NCBI GenBank assembly: GCA_029938635.1
Contig: JAOZUQ010000002.1
Span: 62,001 to 126,000 of the forward strand
Source of the DNA: Candidatus Aminicenantota bacterium
Lineage (GTDB): Bacteria; Acidobacteriota; Aminicenantia; UBA2199
DNA: 64,000 nt
Direction: 5' to 3'
Shown: positions 24,331-32,539 of the stretch, in pieces
How positions within the stretch are numbered: the first letter of the stretch is position 1
Layout of the letters: every line of letters begins with the position of its first letter
Notes under the pieces: generated by a model
The model's database searches: none
Told to the model about the DNA's origin: nothing
Seen by the model: the letters and a program-made list of their open reading frames with translations, nothing else
Program-made: the position numbers and the translations under genes

Positions 24331-24843
24331 TTAAAGGGATTTGAGGTATTCTTTCGGGATGGTCAATTTGGTTGTAAAGTTCACATTCGTGAGGAGGATA
24401 ACAGCTCTTTTTTCGTCCGGAAGGTCTTCATGGAATATTCCTTCCCAGCCGTCAAAATCACCTTCATCAACAATGATTTTCATGCCCGGCTTAAAATTTT
24501 CTTCCACTTTTTTCATTATTACCAGGCCGTCCTCTTCCCTCTTCTTTATATCTTCGACCTTATCTTTATCAATGATCCAAAGTGATTGTTTATTTCCGAG
24601 AACTTTTTTTACTCCTCTTGTATATCTTATCTTCTGATAATGATCATCAAAATCGAATCTGCAGAAAAGATATCCCGGAAAAAGCGGAACAATAACATCG
24701 GTCTTCTCTTTTTTAACTTTCTTTTTTTTCCTGTAAAGAGGGAGATATGATTCAACTCCCATAATATTCAGGTTTTTTATTACGCTCTGCTCCTGCTTCG
24801 GCTTTATGCTCAAGATATACCATAGGAGTTCTGATCCGGACAT
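24331..24843 (-). CDS. NusG-family specialised transcription elongation factor (RfaH/UpxY/LoaP-like)
   Basis: A 170-residue NusG paralogue. An NGN domain fills residues 5-105 (LLWYILSIKPKQEQSVIKNLNIMGVESYLPLYRK; VPLFPGYLFCRFDF; YTRGVKKVLG) and a KOW domain follows from about 115 (FKPGMKIIVDEGDFDGWEGIF). NusG paralogues placed in long envelope-polysaccharide clusters bind paused polymerase and suppress termination across that cluster. Here the cluster lies mainly upstream, and the gene has its own promoter, so it may act in trans. It is too divergent, and too placed among glycan genes, to be the housekeeping nusG (which sits with secE/rplK). Confidence 0.85.
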   Translation of the reverse strand: MSGSELLWYILSIKPKQEQSVIKNLNIMGVESYLPLYRKKKKVKKEKTDVIVPLFPGYLFCRFDFDDHYQKIRYTRGVKKVLGNKQSLWIIDKDKVEDIKKREEDGLVIMKKVEENFKPGMKIIVDEGDFDGWEGIFHEDLPDEKRAVILLTNVNFTTKLTIPKEYLKSL

Positions 24844-24849
24844 AAAAAG

Positions 24850-24878
24850 ATTTTATTTTATGATCAGGTCAAAGTCAA
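24850..24878 (-). promoter_or_regulatory. Promoter of the NusG-like gene, leaderless geometry
   Basis: Minus-strand TTGACT (24878-24873), 17 bp, TAAAAT (24855-24850), CTTTTT, then ATG at 24843. No Shine-Dalgarno. It separates the NusG-like gene from the sigma/anti-sigma/Spy-like unit. Confidence 0.7.
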
Positions 24879-24897
24879 CAAGCGAATTGGGCAGGGG

Positions 24898-25341
24898 CTA
24901 TTTACCCGAGCCGGAAAAAAACCACCCTTTACTCAGATTGTAAAGGAAAGTCAGCCATTGCCCACGATCAAGAACTATACTTATTTCAAGCAATGTTGAA
25001 ACAAATTCATAGTTTAACTCCCCTTCAATATCGTTCAATTGTAATAGTTCCTCTTCCAGAGTTTCAGTTTTAAAATCGGGATCACCAAGAAGTTCAATAA
25101 TATCTATCCTTTTTTCAAGGACATCACTTTTATTCTCTGAAAGCCTTACTCTGAAGTTCTTTACAACTTCATCCAGTTTTTTCTGTTGATCTTCACTCAG
25201 TTCGTACCGGGCGCCAGGGGCAGATTCCTGAATTTCAACTTTTTTTCCACTCTTTGCCGACCGGTAGATCCCGGCACTTACAAATGCAAGGTTTAACGCA
25301 AGTGATGCTGCCAATGCTATTTTAATAAATTCCTTTTTCAT
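24898..25341 (-). CDS. Spy/CpxP/CnrX-like periplasmic protein
   Basis: A 147-residue protein with an N-terminal signal or anchor helix (IKIALAASLALNLAFVSAGIY) and a long helical periplasmic part beginning LSEDQQKKLDEVVKNFRVRL, the layout of PF13801 heavy-metal-sensor or periplasmic-chaperone proteins. The stretch DIIELLGDPDFKTETLEEELLQL matches the family pattern in which helices are separated by an L..p-D-fd... turn. It overlaps the anti-sigma gene by 20 nt and probably senses envelope stress or metal for the sigma system. Confidence 0.75.
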   Translation of the reverse strand: MKKEFIKIALAASLALNLAFVSAGIYRSAKSGKKVEIQESAPGARYELSEDQQKKLDEVVKNFRVRLSENKSDVLEKRIDIIELLGDPDFKTETLEEELLQLNDIEGELNYEFVSTLLEISIVLDRGQWLTFLYNLSKGWFFSGSGK

Positions 25342-25774
25342 CTTTTCCTCCGGCCAGCTCTATAATAACAGAACTGTGATTATAATCAGAAGTAAATTTC
25401 TGGCCATCAAGCAGAACAGAAGAAAGCTCCGCTTTGCCGGCCTTTTCTGAACTACCACCTGAAGGGTAGGGATCTATCAGGACCCCGAAGATGAAAAACA
25501 ATGCGAAAACGAAAGAATAAATGTAAGCAAACTTTCCGGCAAATTTCTTCTCTTTATGCTCTTTTACCAGAGACATTACTTCAATTGTAAAATTTTCCTT
25601 TGGATCAACATCCCGAATCCCCGCTACATCCCGGCTTATCCGGTTATATTCATCCAATTTCTTTCTGCAACTTTCACAAGTCAGGAGGTGTCCCTTCACC
25701 ATATTCCCGGAATGTTCTTCCAATTCATTATCCTGGTACCGGCTTAGCAATAGGTTCACTTCACTGCATTTCAT
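25322..25774 (-). CDS. Membrane-anchored zinc-finger anti-sigma factor
   Basis: A 150-residue partner of the adjacent ECF sigma factor. The start MKCSEVNLLLSRYQDNEL is preferred at 25774 because GGGAG precedes it by 8 nt and upstream ATGs overlap the sigma gene. The ZAS motif His29-x3-Cys33-x2-Cys36 (GHLLTCESCRKKL) binds zinc and the sigma factor. One membrane helix (FAYIYSFVFALFFIFGVLI, about 80-98) is followed by a small periplasmic tail. Confidence 0.88.
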   Translation of the reverse strand: MKCSEVNLLLSRYQDNELEEHSGNMVKGHLLTCESCRKKLDEYNRISRDVAGIRDVDPKENFTIEVMSLVKEHKEKKFAGKFAYIYSFVFALFFIFGVLIDPYPSGGSSEKAGKAELSSVLLDGQKFTSDYNHSSVIIELAGGKDEKGIY

Positions 25775-25790
25775 TTTATTCTCTCCCTTA

Positions 25791-26384
25791 TTAAACATCT
25801 TTGCCCCCTTTTTCTTGCAGGTGAACATAATTTTTTAAATTTACTTTCCCTCTCGATATGAGGGTTTCTATCTTAGGTTGTGACCATCCAGTTATTTCAG
25901 CTATTTTTTTATAAGAAAATCTGAGATATATCTTCAGGATGAGGGCGAGCCTCTGATTAATGATCAGATTTTCCAGTCCCTTAGTCACGATCTTTCCCCT
26001 CTCCTCATTCTGCATCTTTTCAGCAGGAGTAACTTCTCCGGCCGGAATATATTCCCCCTCGCCCTTTTCGGAAAGTCGCGAAAAAAAAGTTATCCTGTTC
26101 ATCTTTTTCAGATAATTTAATGTGATATTTTTTGCAATAGTATAAATAAATGACTGGAAAGTGTTATTCTCTTTGTACTTTCCTATCTTCCTGTATATCT
26201 GAAAGAATACTTCCTGAGAAATATTCTGGGATTCATCATAATCACCGATCATTCTGTAGACAAAATTAACTATCCGGTTTTTATATCTGTTAATAAGAAC
26301 CTCAAAATTTGTTGTATTACCGTTTTTTACAGAACGGATAACATCATCATCAGAAAATTCCACTCCATTTTTTTTGATAGTCAT
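25791..26384 (-). CDS. ECF (extracytoplasmic function) sigma-70 factor
   Basis: A 197-residue RpoE-like sigma. Sigma region 2 is seen as FEVLINRYKNRIVNFVYRMIGDYDESQNISQEVFFQIYRKI with FQSFIYTIAKNITLNYLKK; region 4 is LILKIYLRFSYKKIAEITGWSQPKIETLISRGKVNLK. The ATG at 26384 follows AGAAGAG; an upstream TTG at 26405 is less likely. It sits 51 nt after a GT4 glycosyltransferase gene on the same strand, with anti-sigma and Spy-like genes after it: a complete sigma/anti-sigma/sensor triad. Confidence 0.9.
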   Translation of the reverse strand: MTIKKNGVEFSDDDVIRSVKNGNTTNFEVLINRYKNRIVNFVYRMIGDYDESQNISQEVFFQIYRKIGKYKENNTFQSFIYTIAKNITLNYLKKMNRITFFSRLSEKGEGEYIPAGEVTPAEKMQNEERGKIVTKGLENLIINQRLALILKIYLRFSYKKIAEITGWSQPKIETLISRGKVNLKNYVHLQEKGGKDV

Positions 26385-26435
26385 ATACTCTTCTATCTTA
26401 AACAATCTTTAAAAAGGTTTCTTGCAGAATGCAAC

Positions 26436-27608
26436 TCAGCCAAACCGTTCACTCCCCGTTAATGAGAAATAAAGGTCCTCCTGAGACTTTACCATAACTT
26501 CTCCGTCCCAGCTATCCAGATCATCTTTATGGGAGGCTAGACTATTCCGTTTATCACTATTATTTTTCAGGTAGAGGATCTTATCCCCGAATTCCTTAAT
26601 ATTGTTCACTTTTACAATATACCCGTTAACATTGTTCTTTACTATTTCATTGTTCCCGGGAATATCAGTAACGACAACAGCCTTCTTCATGAGCCTTAAT
26701 TGCACCAGGCTTTGGGGGAGGCCTTCCCATAATGCTGTTGAGACACCGATATCAAAAGAAGGGATAACATTCTCTATATCGTTGATAAACCCCGGCATTC
26801 TGAACCTGCCCATAATTCCCGCATTTTTCAATTTCGATTCGATCAGGCCTCTTAAATCACCATCCCCTGCAATAAAAAATACAATATTTCTATCTCTCTC
26901 TAAAACCAGTGAAGCTATCCTGATGAGATCAGTCAACCCCTTCTGAGGTTTAAATGGTGCGATCACACCACACACAAAATCATCTTTGCTGATATTATAT
27001 TTCTCCCTTACTGCAACATGGCCAATTTCCGGCTTTTTAAACCTTTTGAAATCAAAACCACTTCGGATAAGGGAGAATGATGCTCTATTCATAAGTTTTA
27101 GTTTCTTTGCAGAAACAATATCCCCTTCAGAAACAAAGATAAAATGATCTGTAAAGCGGGATACAAACTTTTCGATCGTCCTGTATATACTTCGCTTTAA
27201 GAATGGCTGTAAAGGAGAAAAAGAGAAACCGTGTACCGAATGTATTACGACAGGAACTCCCGCTCTTTTTGCAGCGATCCTGCCGATTATTCCAGCCTTT
27301 GATGAATGAGTATGTACAATGTCCGGTTTAATCCTTTTAAATTCGCTTTTTAAAAACCTGTATGCTTTCAGGTCCTTTACCGGGTCTATCTCCCTGATCA
27401 GATCCTTTACTAGAATGAACTTATTTTCGCTCTCAATACCACCCTTTTTCATTTTAACAACGTCAGGCGTGAGGATCCCTCCAACACCTGCCATCAGGTA
27501 TACTTCAAATTTTTCCCGGTCAAGATTTTCACAGGTGAAAATTGTATTCCGCTGAGCTCCTCCGAGCTCAAGCTTGGTTATTAAATGTATTACCTTTTTT
27601 TTTTTCAT
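26436..27608 (-). CDS. GT4-family glycosyltransferase
   Basis: A 390-residue GT-B enzyme transferring a sugar from a nucleotide donor in glycan assembly on the cytoplasmic face. The N-terminal fold shows VIHLITKLELGGAQRNTIF and IVHTHSSKAGIIGRIAAKRAGVPVVIHSVHGF; the C-terminal donor domain shows GVIAPFKPQKGLTDLI, IAGDGDLRGLIESKLK, FIND and STALWEGLPQSLVQLRLMKKAVVVTDIPGNNEIV, including the usual E-x7-E-like region. It overlaps the preceding oxidoreductase gene by 4 nt. Confidence 0.9.
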   Translation of the reverse strand: MKKKKVIHLITKLELGGAQRNTIFTCENLDREKFEVYLMAGVGGILTPDVVKMKKGGIESENKFILVKDLIREIDPVKDLKAYRFLKSEFKRIKPDIVHTHSSKAGIIGRIAAKRAGVPVVIHSVHGFSFSPLQPFLKRSIYRTIEKFVSRFTDHFIFVSEGDIVSAKKLKLMNRASFSLIRSGFDFKRFKKPEIGHVAVREKYNISKDDFVCGVIAPFKPQKGLTDLIRIASLVLERDRNIVFFIAGDGDLRGLIESKLKNAGIMGRFRMPGFINDIENVIPSFDIGVSTALWEGLPQSLVQLRLMKKAVVVTDIPGNNEIVKNNVNGYIVKVNNIKEFGDKILYLKNNSDKRNSLASHKDDLDSWDGEVMVKSQEDLYFSLTGSERFG

Positions 27609-28843
27609 TGATCCCCGTTAAGAAGATCCGCTGTCTCAATCCCGTTTTTGATATCATTGCTCATAGAAGAATAATTCCAGGAACCATACCTTCCGATCGA
27701 GTGAATATTGTTCTCTCTCAGCTTTTCGAGCATACCAGGTACAATTTTCTTCCACTCTCTGTTAAAAATTGTATATGATCCGGGAATCACTCTTATATCC
27801 ATATGTTCGATCTCAGCTTCCGAAACGATCATATTCAGTTGTTTAAGAATTGTTACTACCTCTGTTCTCACTTCTTCAATATCATAGCTTTCACCTTCAT
27901 TAAGCGACCTCTCCAGATAGCAGGCGGTATCAGGATGCCCCGGATAGTAACCAGCTCTGTAAAACCTTGAAGATTCCTCAGGCAGGTATACCCAATGGAA
28001 ATTTTCTCTTTTTTCACGGAGAACCAGGTTTACGACCAGAGTTGAAACAGACTCCAGCTTATCTGCTCCATCTGCCCATTCGGGGCAGGGAGAAAGTGTG
28101 TTAATAAGTCCTTTTAAAGGCATTGTGTTGACAATTTTCGAGAAAAAATATTCTCCCTTATCTGTTTTGATCTTCCTCTCCTTGAGGTCGACCTCCAAAA
28201 CAGTCTCATTATATTTGATCTTTCCTGACAGATTTTTTTCAATATTCCCTACAAATGCCCTGAGATTATCTTCAGGGTAATAAAATACCGGATTGTAGCC
28301 TTTATCAGAAAAATTTTTTCCGGAGAGCCCCTCCTCAACACTTTTCAAGTCGGGAACCGGAATACTGCCTCTGTCCATTGCGGGAATAATCTCAGACAGG
28401 TCCCTGCCATAATACTTGGTCATGAACGGGCCGAAGAATATATCATAAAGGGTCTTGCCAAAATTCCCGATTAGTGAATCTTTCAGGTTATCAAAACTCT
28501 CTTCCGTTCTCCCCTTCATCTCTTCAAATATTTTCAGCCCTGTCTCTTCGGGGAAATATGACAAATGATATTGCACAGGAAAAGGGATCAGTTGTCCGGA
28601 CATGTATATCCTGCTGTCCCTTTTATATTCTTTGAAATGAGAAAACTGCTCGACATAATTTTCAACATTCACCTTGTCTGCAAAGTGAAAATAATGGCCG
28701 CTGAAATCGAACCAATATTCCCCCGATCTGTACTGAGTTGCAAGTCCTCCTGGATAATCACTTTTCTCAAGAATAGTGAAATCTTTCGTAAGGTTGTCAG
28801 CAACACTGAGACCCGATATTCCGGCACCGATTATAAAGATCAT
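27605..28843 (-). CDS. FAD-dependent UDP-galactopyranose-mutase/protoporphyrinogen-oxidase-like oxidoreductase
   Basis: A 412-residue flavoprotein. The Rossmann start is FIIGAGISGLSVADNL, followed by LEKSDYPGGLA and a YWFDFSGHYFHF segment like that of UDP-galactopyranose mutases; the C-terminus GRYGSWNYSSMSNDIKNGIETADLL is the FAD-binding end. Its position between GT4 and WecA-like genes, with 4-nt overlaps on both sides, argues for sugar or glycolipid modification rather than haem synthesis. The exact substrate cannot be told from sequence. Confidence 0.8.
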   Translation of the reverse strand: MIFIIGAGISGLSVADNLTKDFTILEKSDYPGGLATQYRSGEYWFDFSGHYFHFADKVNVENYVEQFSHFKEYKRDSRIYMSGQLIPFPVQYHLSYFPEETGLKIFEEMKGRTEESFDNLKDSLIGNFGKTLYDIFFGPFMTKYYGRDLSEIIPAMDRGSIPVPDLKSVEEGLSGKNFSDKGYNPVFYYPEDNLRAFVGNIEKNLSGKIKYNETVLEVDLKERKIKTDKGEYFFSKIVNTMPLKGLINTLSPCPEWADGADKLESVSTLVVNLVLREKRENFHWVYLPEESSRFYRAGYYPGHPDTACYLERSLNEGESYDIEEVRTEVVTILKQLNMIVSEAEIEHMDIRVIPGSYTIFNREWKKIVPGMLEKLRENNIHSIGRYGSWNYSSMSNDIKNGIETADLLNGDQ

Positions 28844-29841
28844 TCCATTTTTACTCTTGAAAGAGAAATCCCCAAAAGTGTGAAGAACAAAAATATTATT
28901 ATTGTTGATACCAGGGTCACCATGGGAGTCATATAAAAATTAACAACAACGATTGCGGAAATGACCAGTTGTATTGCAATAATTATTGAAACTGTTTTTG
29001 CAGCAGATAAATTCCATTTCTTTTTTATCCTTAGTGCGAAATGATCCGGGCTTCCGAAGAAAGGGGATCTGCCCTTCAGCAATCTGAGGATGATCACATA
29101 AACCATATCAAAAACAGGCACAGCCAGGACAAGCATTCCGGAAATGAAAGCCGCATCATTATATTTGGTATATTCTCCCATCACCGATAGTGCTGCAATG
29201 ATAAGGCCCACAACCATACTGCCTGCATCACCGAGATATATCCCGGCCGGCTCCCAATTGAATTTCAGAAAACCGAGAAGGGAAGCAGCCAGGCTTATCG
29301 AAATTACCGAGATCAGATAATTGGTGTTATAAAGTGAAATAATAAAAATAGTGATCAGGGAAATGGCTGCAACAGAGGAGGCCATACCATCCAGAATATC
29401 AATGATATTAAATGCATTGATAATAGATAACATCCAGATGAATGAGATCGTATAATTCACCCATCCGGGAAGAAATGTCAGGTCTATATAAATACCGCTT
29501 TTCAAAAGAATGAACACCGCAACAAGTTGAAAAAGGAATTTTATCCCGGGAGTAAGAGCCTTCAGATCATCAAACAAACCAACTATGAGTAGGATCGAGC
29601 TTGCAAACAGGATTCCCAGCAACTCCCTGCTGAGTGGGAAAAGGAGTCCCACCGGAGAAATAAAGGCGAAATAGACTATAACACCTCCCATATAGGGTAC
29701 CGGATTTTTCTGCTTTTTAAGTTTGTTGTCAGGAATATCAAGGAGGTTATACCTGTAGGCAACCTTTTTTGCTACCGGTGTGCCATATACAGAAAGTAAA
29801 AATGCAAGAATAAATGAGAGTAAATACAGTATTTCATTCAT
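28840..29841 (-). CDS. WecA/TagO-like polyprenyl-phosphate sugar-1-phosphate transferase
   Basis: A 333-residue multi-pass enzyme that starts lipid-linked glycan synthesis by moving HexNAc-1-phosphate onto undecaprenyl phosphate. Catalytic and metal motifs are GLFDDLKAL, NAFNIIDILDGMASSVA, YLGDAGSMVVG and GSPDHFALRIKKKW. The last stands where WecA has its His-rich motif; the HxHHxxR-type motif is reduced to DHFALR, so specificity may differ. About ten hydrophobic helices. It is coupled to the UGM-like gene (4-nt overlap) and the GT2 gene (8 nt). Confidence 0.9.
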   Translation of the reverse strand: MNEILYLLSFILAFLLSVYGTPVAKKVAYRYNLLDIPDNKLKKQKNPVPYMGGVIVYFAFISPVGLLFPLSRELLGILFASSILLIVGLFDDLKALTPGIKFLFQLVAVFILLKSGIYIDLTFLPGWVNYTISFIWMLSIINAFNIIDILDGMASSVAAISLITIFIISLYNTNYLISVISISLAASLLGFLKFNWEPAGIYLGDAGSMVVGLIIAALSVMGEYTKYNDAAFISGMLVLAVPVFDMVYVIILRLLKGRSPFFGSPDHFALRIKKKWNLSAAKTVSIIIAIQLVISAIVVVNFYMTPMVTLVSTIIIFLFFTLLGISLSRVKME

Positions 29842-30766
29842 TGTTCTTTATAACCTTTCTTCTCCTTAGAGCAGCTTTGAAAATGCTACCTGACCTGAGC
29901 AGTTTTATTATAATTTTGGGTGAACTCAATGTCAACAACCCTACCCACACCAGATCCTTAAGAACCATTACGGGGATAAGATACCAGAAAGTCCTGAATC
30001 TGAAATTTTTTATAAGAGTGAGATATCTGTTCTTCACAAGGTGGTATTTGATATAACCCGGCCTCACGAGAGCCATTGAGAACCTCGTTAGAAATGACTT
30101 TTTTAAAGTCCCGCCACGAAAATGGAAAACTTCAGCATCCGGGATCAACTTTATCTTCATCCCGTAAAGGTTTGCCCTCCACCCTATATCAAAATCCTCC
30201 CAGAACATAAAATAACTTTCATCATAATATTCGCCTTCGACCTTCAATCGCTCAAGACTATTTCTCCTGAATACCGTTGCCGCACCGCATACAGAAAATA
30301 TTATGCTTTCTTTAAATTCATTCGTCTTTATCGCTGAGCCGAATCCCGCCTCGGTAGGATATAATGAAGCGGAATAAAACTGGCCTGCAGAATCAACGAT
30401 CTCGCCTCCGAATCTCAGTATCAGAGGAGAAACGATATCCAGTTCCGGATCAACTTCAAATTTATCTGAAATAATCCTGTTAAAATTTTTTTCAATATAA
30501 ATATCTGAGTTTGCTACCAGGATCAGGTCGGAATCACACCTTTCGATCCCCCTGTTCAATGCTGCAGAATATCCTATATTCTTTTTAAGAGGAATCAGTG
30601 ATACACCTTTGAATTCGTTGATCAAATCAATAGAATTATCTGATGATTTGTTATCTACAACAACTATCCGGCTGAACGGTTCGGATTGTGCTTGTAAAGA
30701 TTCTAAATTGTCCCTTAAAAACCTCTCGGAATTGTAATTAACTATTACTACCGATATAGAAGGCAA
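29834..30766 (-). CDS. GT2-family glycosyltransferase (rhamnosyltransferase-like)
   Basis: A 310-residue GT-A enzyme: ISVVIVNYNSERFLRDNLESL, VVDNKSSDNS, NIGYSAALNRGIE and LVANSDIYI (DXD-like) form the nucleotide-binding part; FWEDFDIGWRANLYGMKI carries the ED acceptor/base motif. A hydrophobic tail (FWYLIPVMVLKDLVWVGLL) suggests membrane association. Part of the glycan unit; it starts 4 nt after the SPT-like gene stop. Confidence 0.9.
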   Translation of the reverse strand: MPSISVVIVNYNSERFLRDNLESLQAQSEPFSRIVVVDNKSSDNSIDLINEFKGVSLIPLKKNIGYSAALNRGIERCDSDLILVANSDIYIEKNFNRIISDKFEVDPELDIVSPLILRFGGEIVDSAGQFYSASLYPTEAGFGSAIKTNEFKESIIFSVCGAATVFRRNSLERLKVEGEYYDESYFMFWEDFDIGWRANLYGMKIKLIPDAEVFHFRGGTLKKSFLTRFSMALVRPGYIKYHLVKNRYLTLIKNFRFRTFWYLIPVMVLKDLVWVGLLTLSSPKIIIKLLRSGSIFKAALRRRKVIKNNE

Positions 30767-30770
30767 TTTA

Positions 30771-31952
30771 TTAAATTATTTCCAGTGCTTTGCCGCCCTC
30801 ATAGAATCCTTTAAGAATAAAATCAAGATCCTCATCGGAATGGATTGCAGTGAACGATGTCCTGATCAGTGAATCTTCCAAAGGAACCGCAGGCGCGATC
30901 ACCGGATTTGTAAAAATTCCATAGTCTCTTAGAAAATGCCACAATTTAAATGTCTTTTCAAAATCACGTATAAAAACCGGAATGATCGGTGTCTCGGTAT
31001 TACCTGTATGATATCCCATCTTAATCAATTCCCTGTTCATGATCTCAGTTATCTTCCAGAGCCTCTCTCTTCTCCATGGTTCATTCTGTATGAACTCAAG
31101 TGCTTTGGAAGCAGACCCGACAGCAGCAGGAGTTATTGAAGCTGAGAAGATCAGCGGGCGGGATTGATGTTTTATGTATTGGATCACTTTTGTATCGCCT
31201 ACAACATACCCACCAAGAGAAGCAAACGCCTTAGAGAAAGTGGTCATGATCAGGTCTACATCATCAAGTACTCCGAAGTGCTCACAAGTCCCTCTTCCGT
31301 TCTTTCCCATGACTCCGACTCCATGAGCATCATCTACCATTAACCTGGTATTATATTTTTTCTTCAATTTTACTATCTCCGGAAGGTTTGACAGATCTCC
31401 TTCCATGCTGAAAACACCATCAACGATTATTATCTTTCCTTTATCATCAGGAAGCCTGCCAAGTTTTTCTTCGAGGTCTTTCATATCATTATGTTTGTAT
31501 TTAACTACTTCTGCAAAAGAGAGCCTGACTGCATCCATGATCGATGCATGAACCATCCGGTCGATTATGATAACGTCATTTCTCCCGGCAATAGCAGAGA
31601 TCACACCCAGGTTTGTCTGGAAACCTGTTGAGAACATCAGTGCTTCATCCTTTTCCATGAATTTTGCTATCTTTTCTTCGAGATCAACATGGATCGAATA
31701 AGTTCCGTTCAGAAATCTTGATCCGCAAGTTGAAGAGCCATACTTTTCCACTGCTTCAATAGTTGCTTTTTTAACTTCAGCATTATCAAACAGTCCCAGA
31801 TAATTATTTGAACCGACCATAAGTATTTTTTTCCCGTTTACCCAGACACTATCACCTTCAACCTTTTCGATCTCGGTAAAATACGGATACAAACCGCTCT
31901 TCTTCGCTTCTTCAGCCCTTGTGAAATCAAAACACTTTTTAAATACATCCAT
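30771..31952 (-). CDS. Alpha-oxoamine synthase, serine-palmitoyltransferase-like
   Basis: PLP enzyme condensing an amino acid with an acyl-CoA/ACP with loss of CO2. The 393-residue protein carries the PLP Lys241 in TTFSKAFASLGG, Asp208 and His210 in DDAHG, and the stacking His135 in VHAS. The N-terminus TRAEEAKKSGLYPYFTEIE and LMVGSNNYLGL resemble bacterial serine palmitoyltransferases more than KBL or BioF, suggesting a sphingoid base or related long-chain amino ketone. Placement ahead of GT2, WecA-like and GT4 genes fits glycosphingolipid-like assembly (inference). GGAGG precedes the ATG by 7 nt. Confidence 0.85.
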   Translation of the reverse strand: MDVFKKCFDFTRAEEAKKSGLYPYFTEIEKVEGDSVWVNGKKILMVGSNNYLGLFDNAEVKKATIEAVEKYGSSTCGSRFLNGTYSIHVDLEEKIAKFMEKDEALMFSTGFQTNLGVISAIAGRNDVIIIDRMVHASIMDAVRLSFAEVVKYKHNDMKDLEEKLGRLPDDKGKIIIVDGVFSMEGDLSNLPEIVKLKKKYNTRLMVDDAHGVGVMGKNGRGTCEHFGVLDDVDLIMTTFSKAFASLGGYVVGDTKVIQYIKHQSRPLIFSASITPAAVGSASKALEFIQNEPWRRERLWKITEIMNRELIKMGYHTGNTETPIIPVFIRDFEKTFKLWHFLRDYGIFTNPVIAPAVPLEDSLIRTSFTAIHSDEDLDFILKGFYEGGKALEII

Positions 31953-32005
31953 TATGAAGCCTCCAGACTTAAGTTATACCGACCCTTAATCCGGGATCAG
32001 TTGAG

Positions 32006-32491
32006 TTATTTTTTTTTTATGTTGCGGTTTCTTGTGGAAACGAACTCCGCGCTGAACTTCTGAAAAGTTTTTACAGACCACTTATCTTTGAAAGTAGCAG
32101 TAAAAACAACCTCTCCATTCAACTTTTGCTTTCCTATCAAAGATGCATCATTTACCTTAAAACTGATAGTCTTTCCCTCTTTATCAGTTTCGAAATCATA
32201 AAAGACCAGATCGTCTTCCTGAATAGTTTTGAAATCAAGCTCGGATCCGGTAAAGAATACCTTGGAAAACTGAATATTATCATTTTTATTCAGGTTTATT
32301 CTTATATCAGGATTGGATGCAATTTTTATACCCTGAGCAGGTAATATTTTTATAGACAATTCACCTTCCATCCCCTGACGAATATACTTCGGTTTAATAG
32401 AAGTAACTATCTTCAGAAGATCATCCTGAGAACCATCATTCGTTCCTGAAAAAGAAAGAATTAATAATAATACTAGTAGAATCCTGCCCAT
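32006..32491 (-). CDS. Secreted beta-rich protein, 161 residues, function unknown
   Basis: A signal peptide covers residues 1-20 (ILLVLLLILSFSGTNDG). The mature part is strand-rich with KPKYIRQGMEGELSIKILPAQGIKIASNPDIRI and a closing FTATFKDKWSVKTFQKFSAEF, loosely like the Ig-type N-terminal domain of DsbD-family proteins, but no cysteine pair is present. It is the promoter-proximal gene of the SPT/glycan unit. Confidence 0.65.
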   Translation of the reverse strand: MGRILLVLLLILSFSGTNDGSQDDLLKIVTSIKPKYIRQGMEGELSIKILPAQGIKIASNPDIRINLNKNDNIQFSKVFFTGSELDFKTIQEDDLVFYDFETDKEGKTISFKVNDASLIGKQKLNGEVVFTATFKDKWSVKTFQKFSAEFVSTRNRNIKKK

Positions 32492-32502
32492 TGTCGAACC
32501 AA

Positions 32503-32531
32503 TTTATACTATATTCAGATAAAAAAGTCAA
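32503..32531 (-). promoter_or_regulatory. Promoter at the head of the SPT/glycan transcription unit
   Basis: Minus-strand TTGACT (32531-32526), 17 bp, TATAAA (32508-32503), then 11 nt without Shine-Dalgarno to the ATG at 32491. It separates this unit from the alpha-2-macroglobulin gene, whose stop is only 9 nt away at 32540. Confidence 0.65.
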
Positions 32532-32539
32532 TCTGAAGA

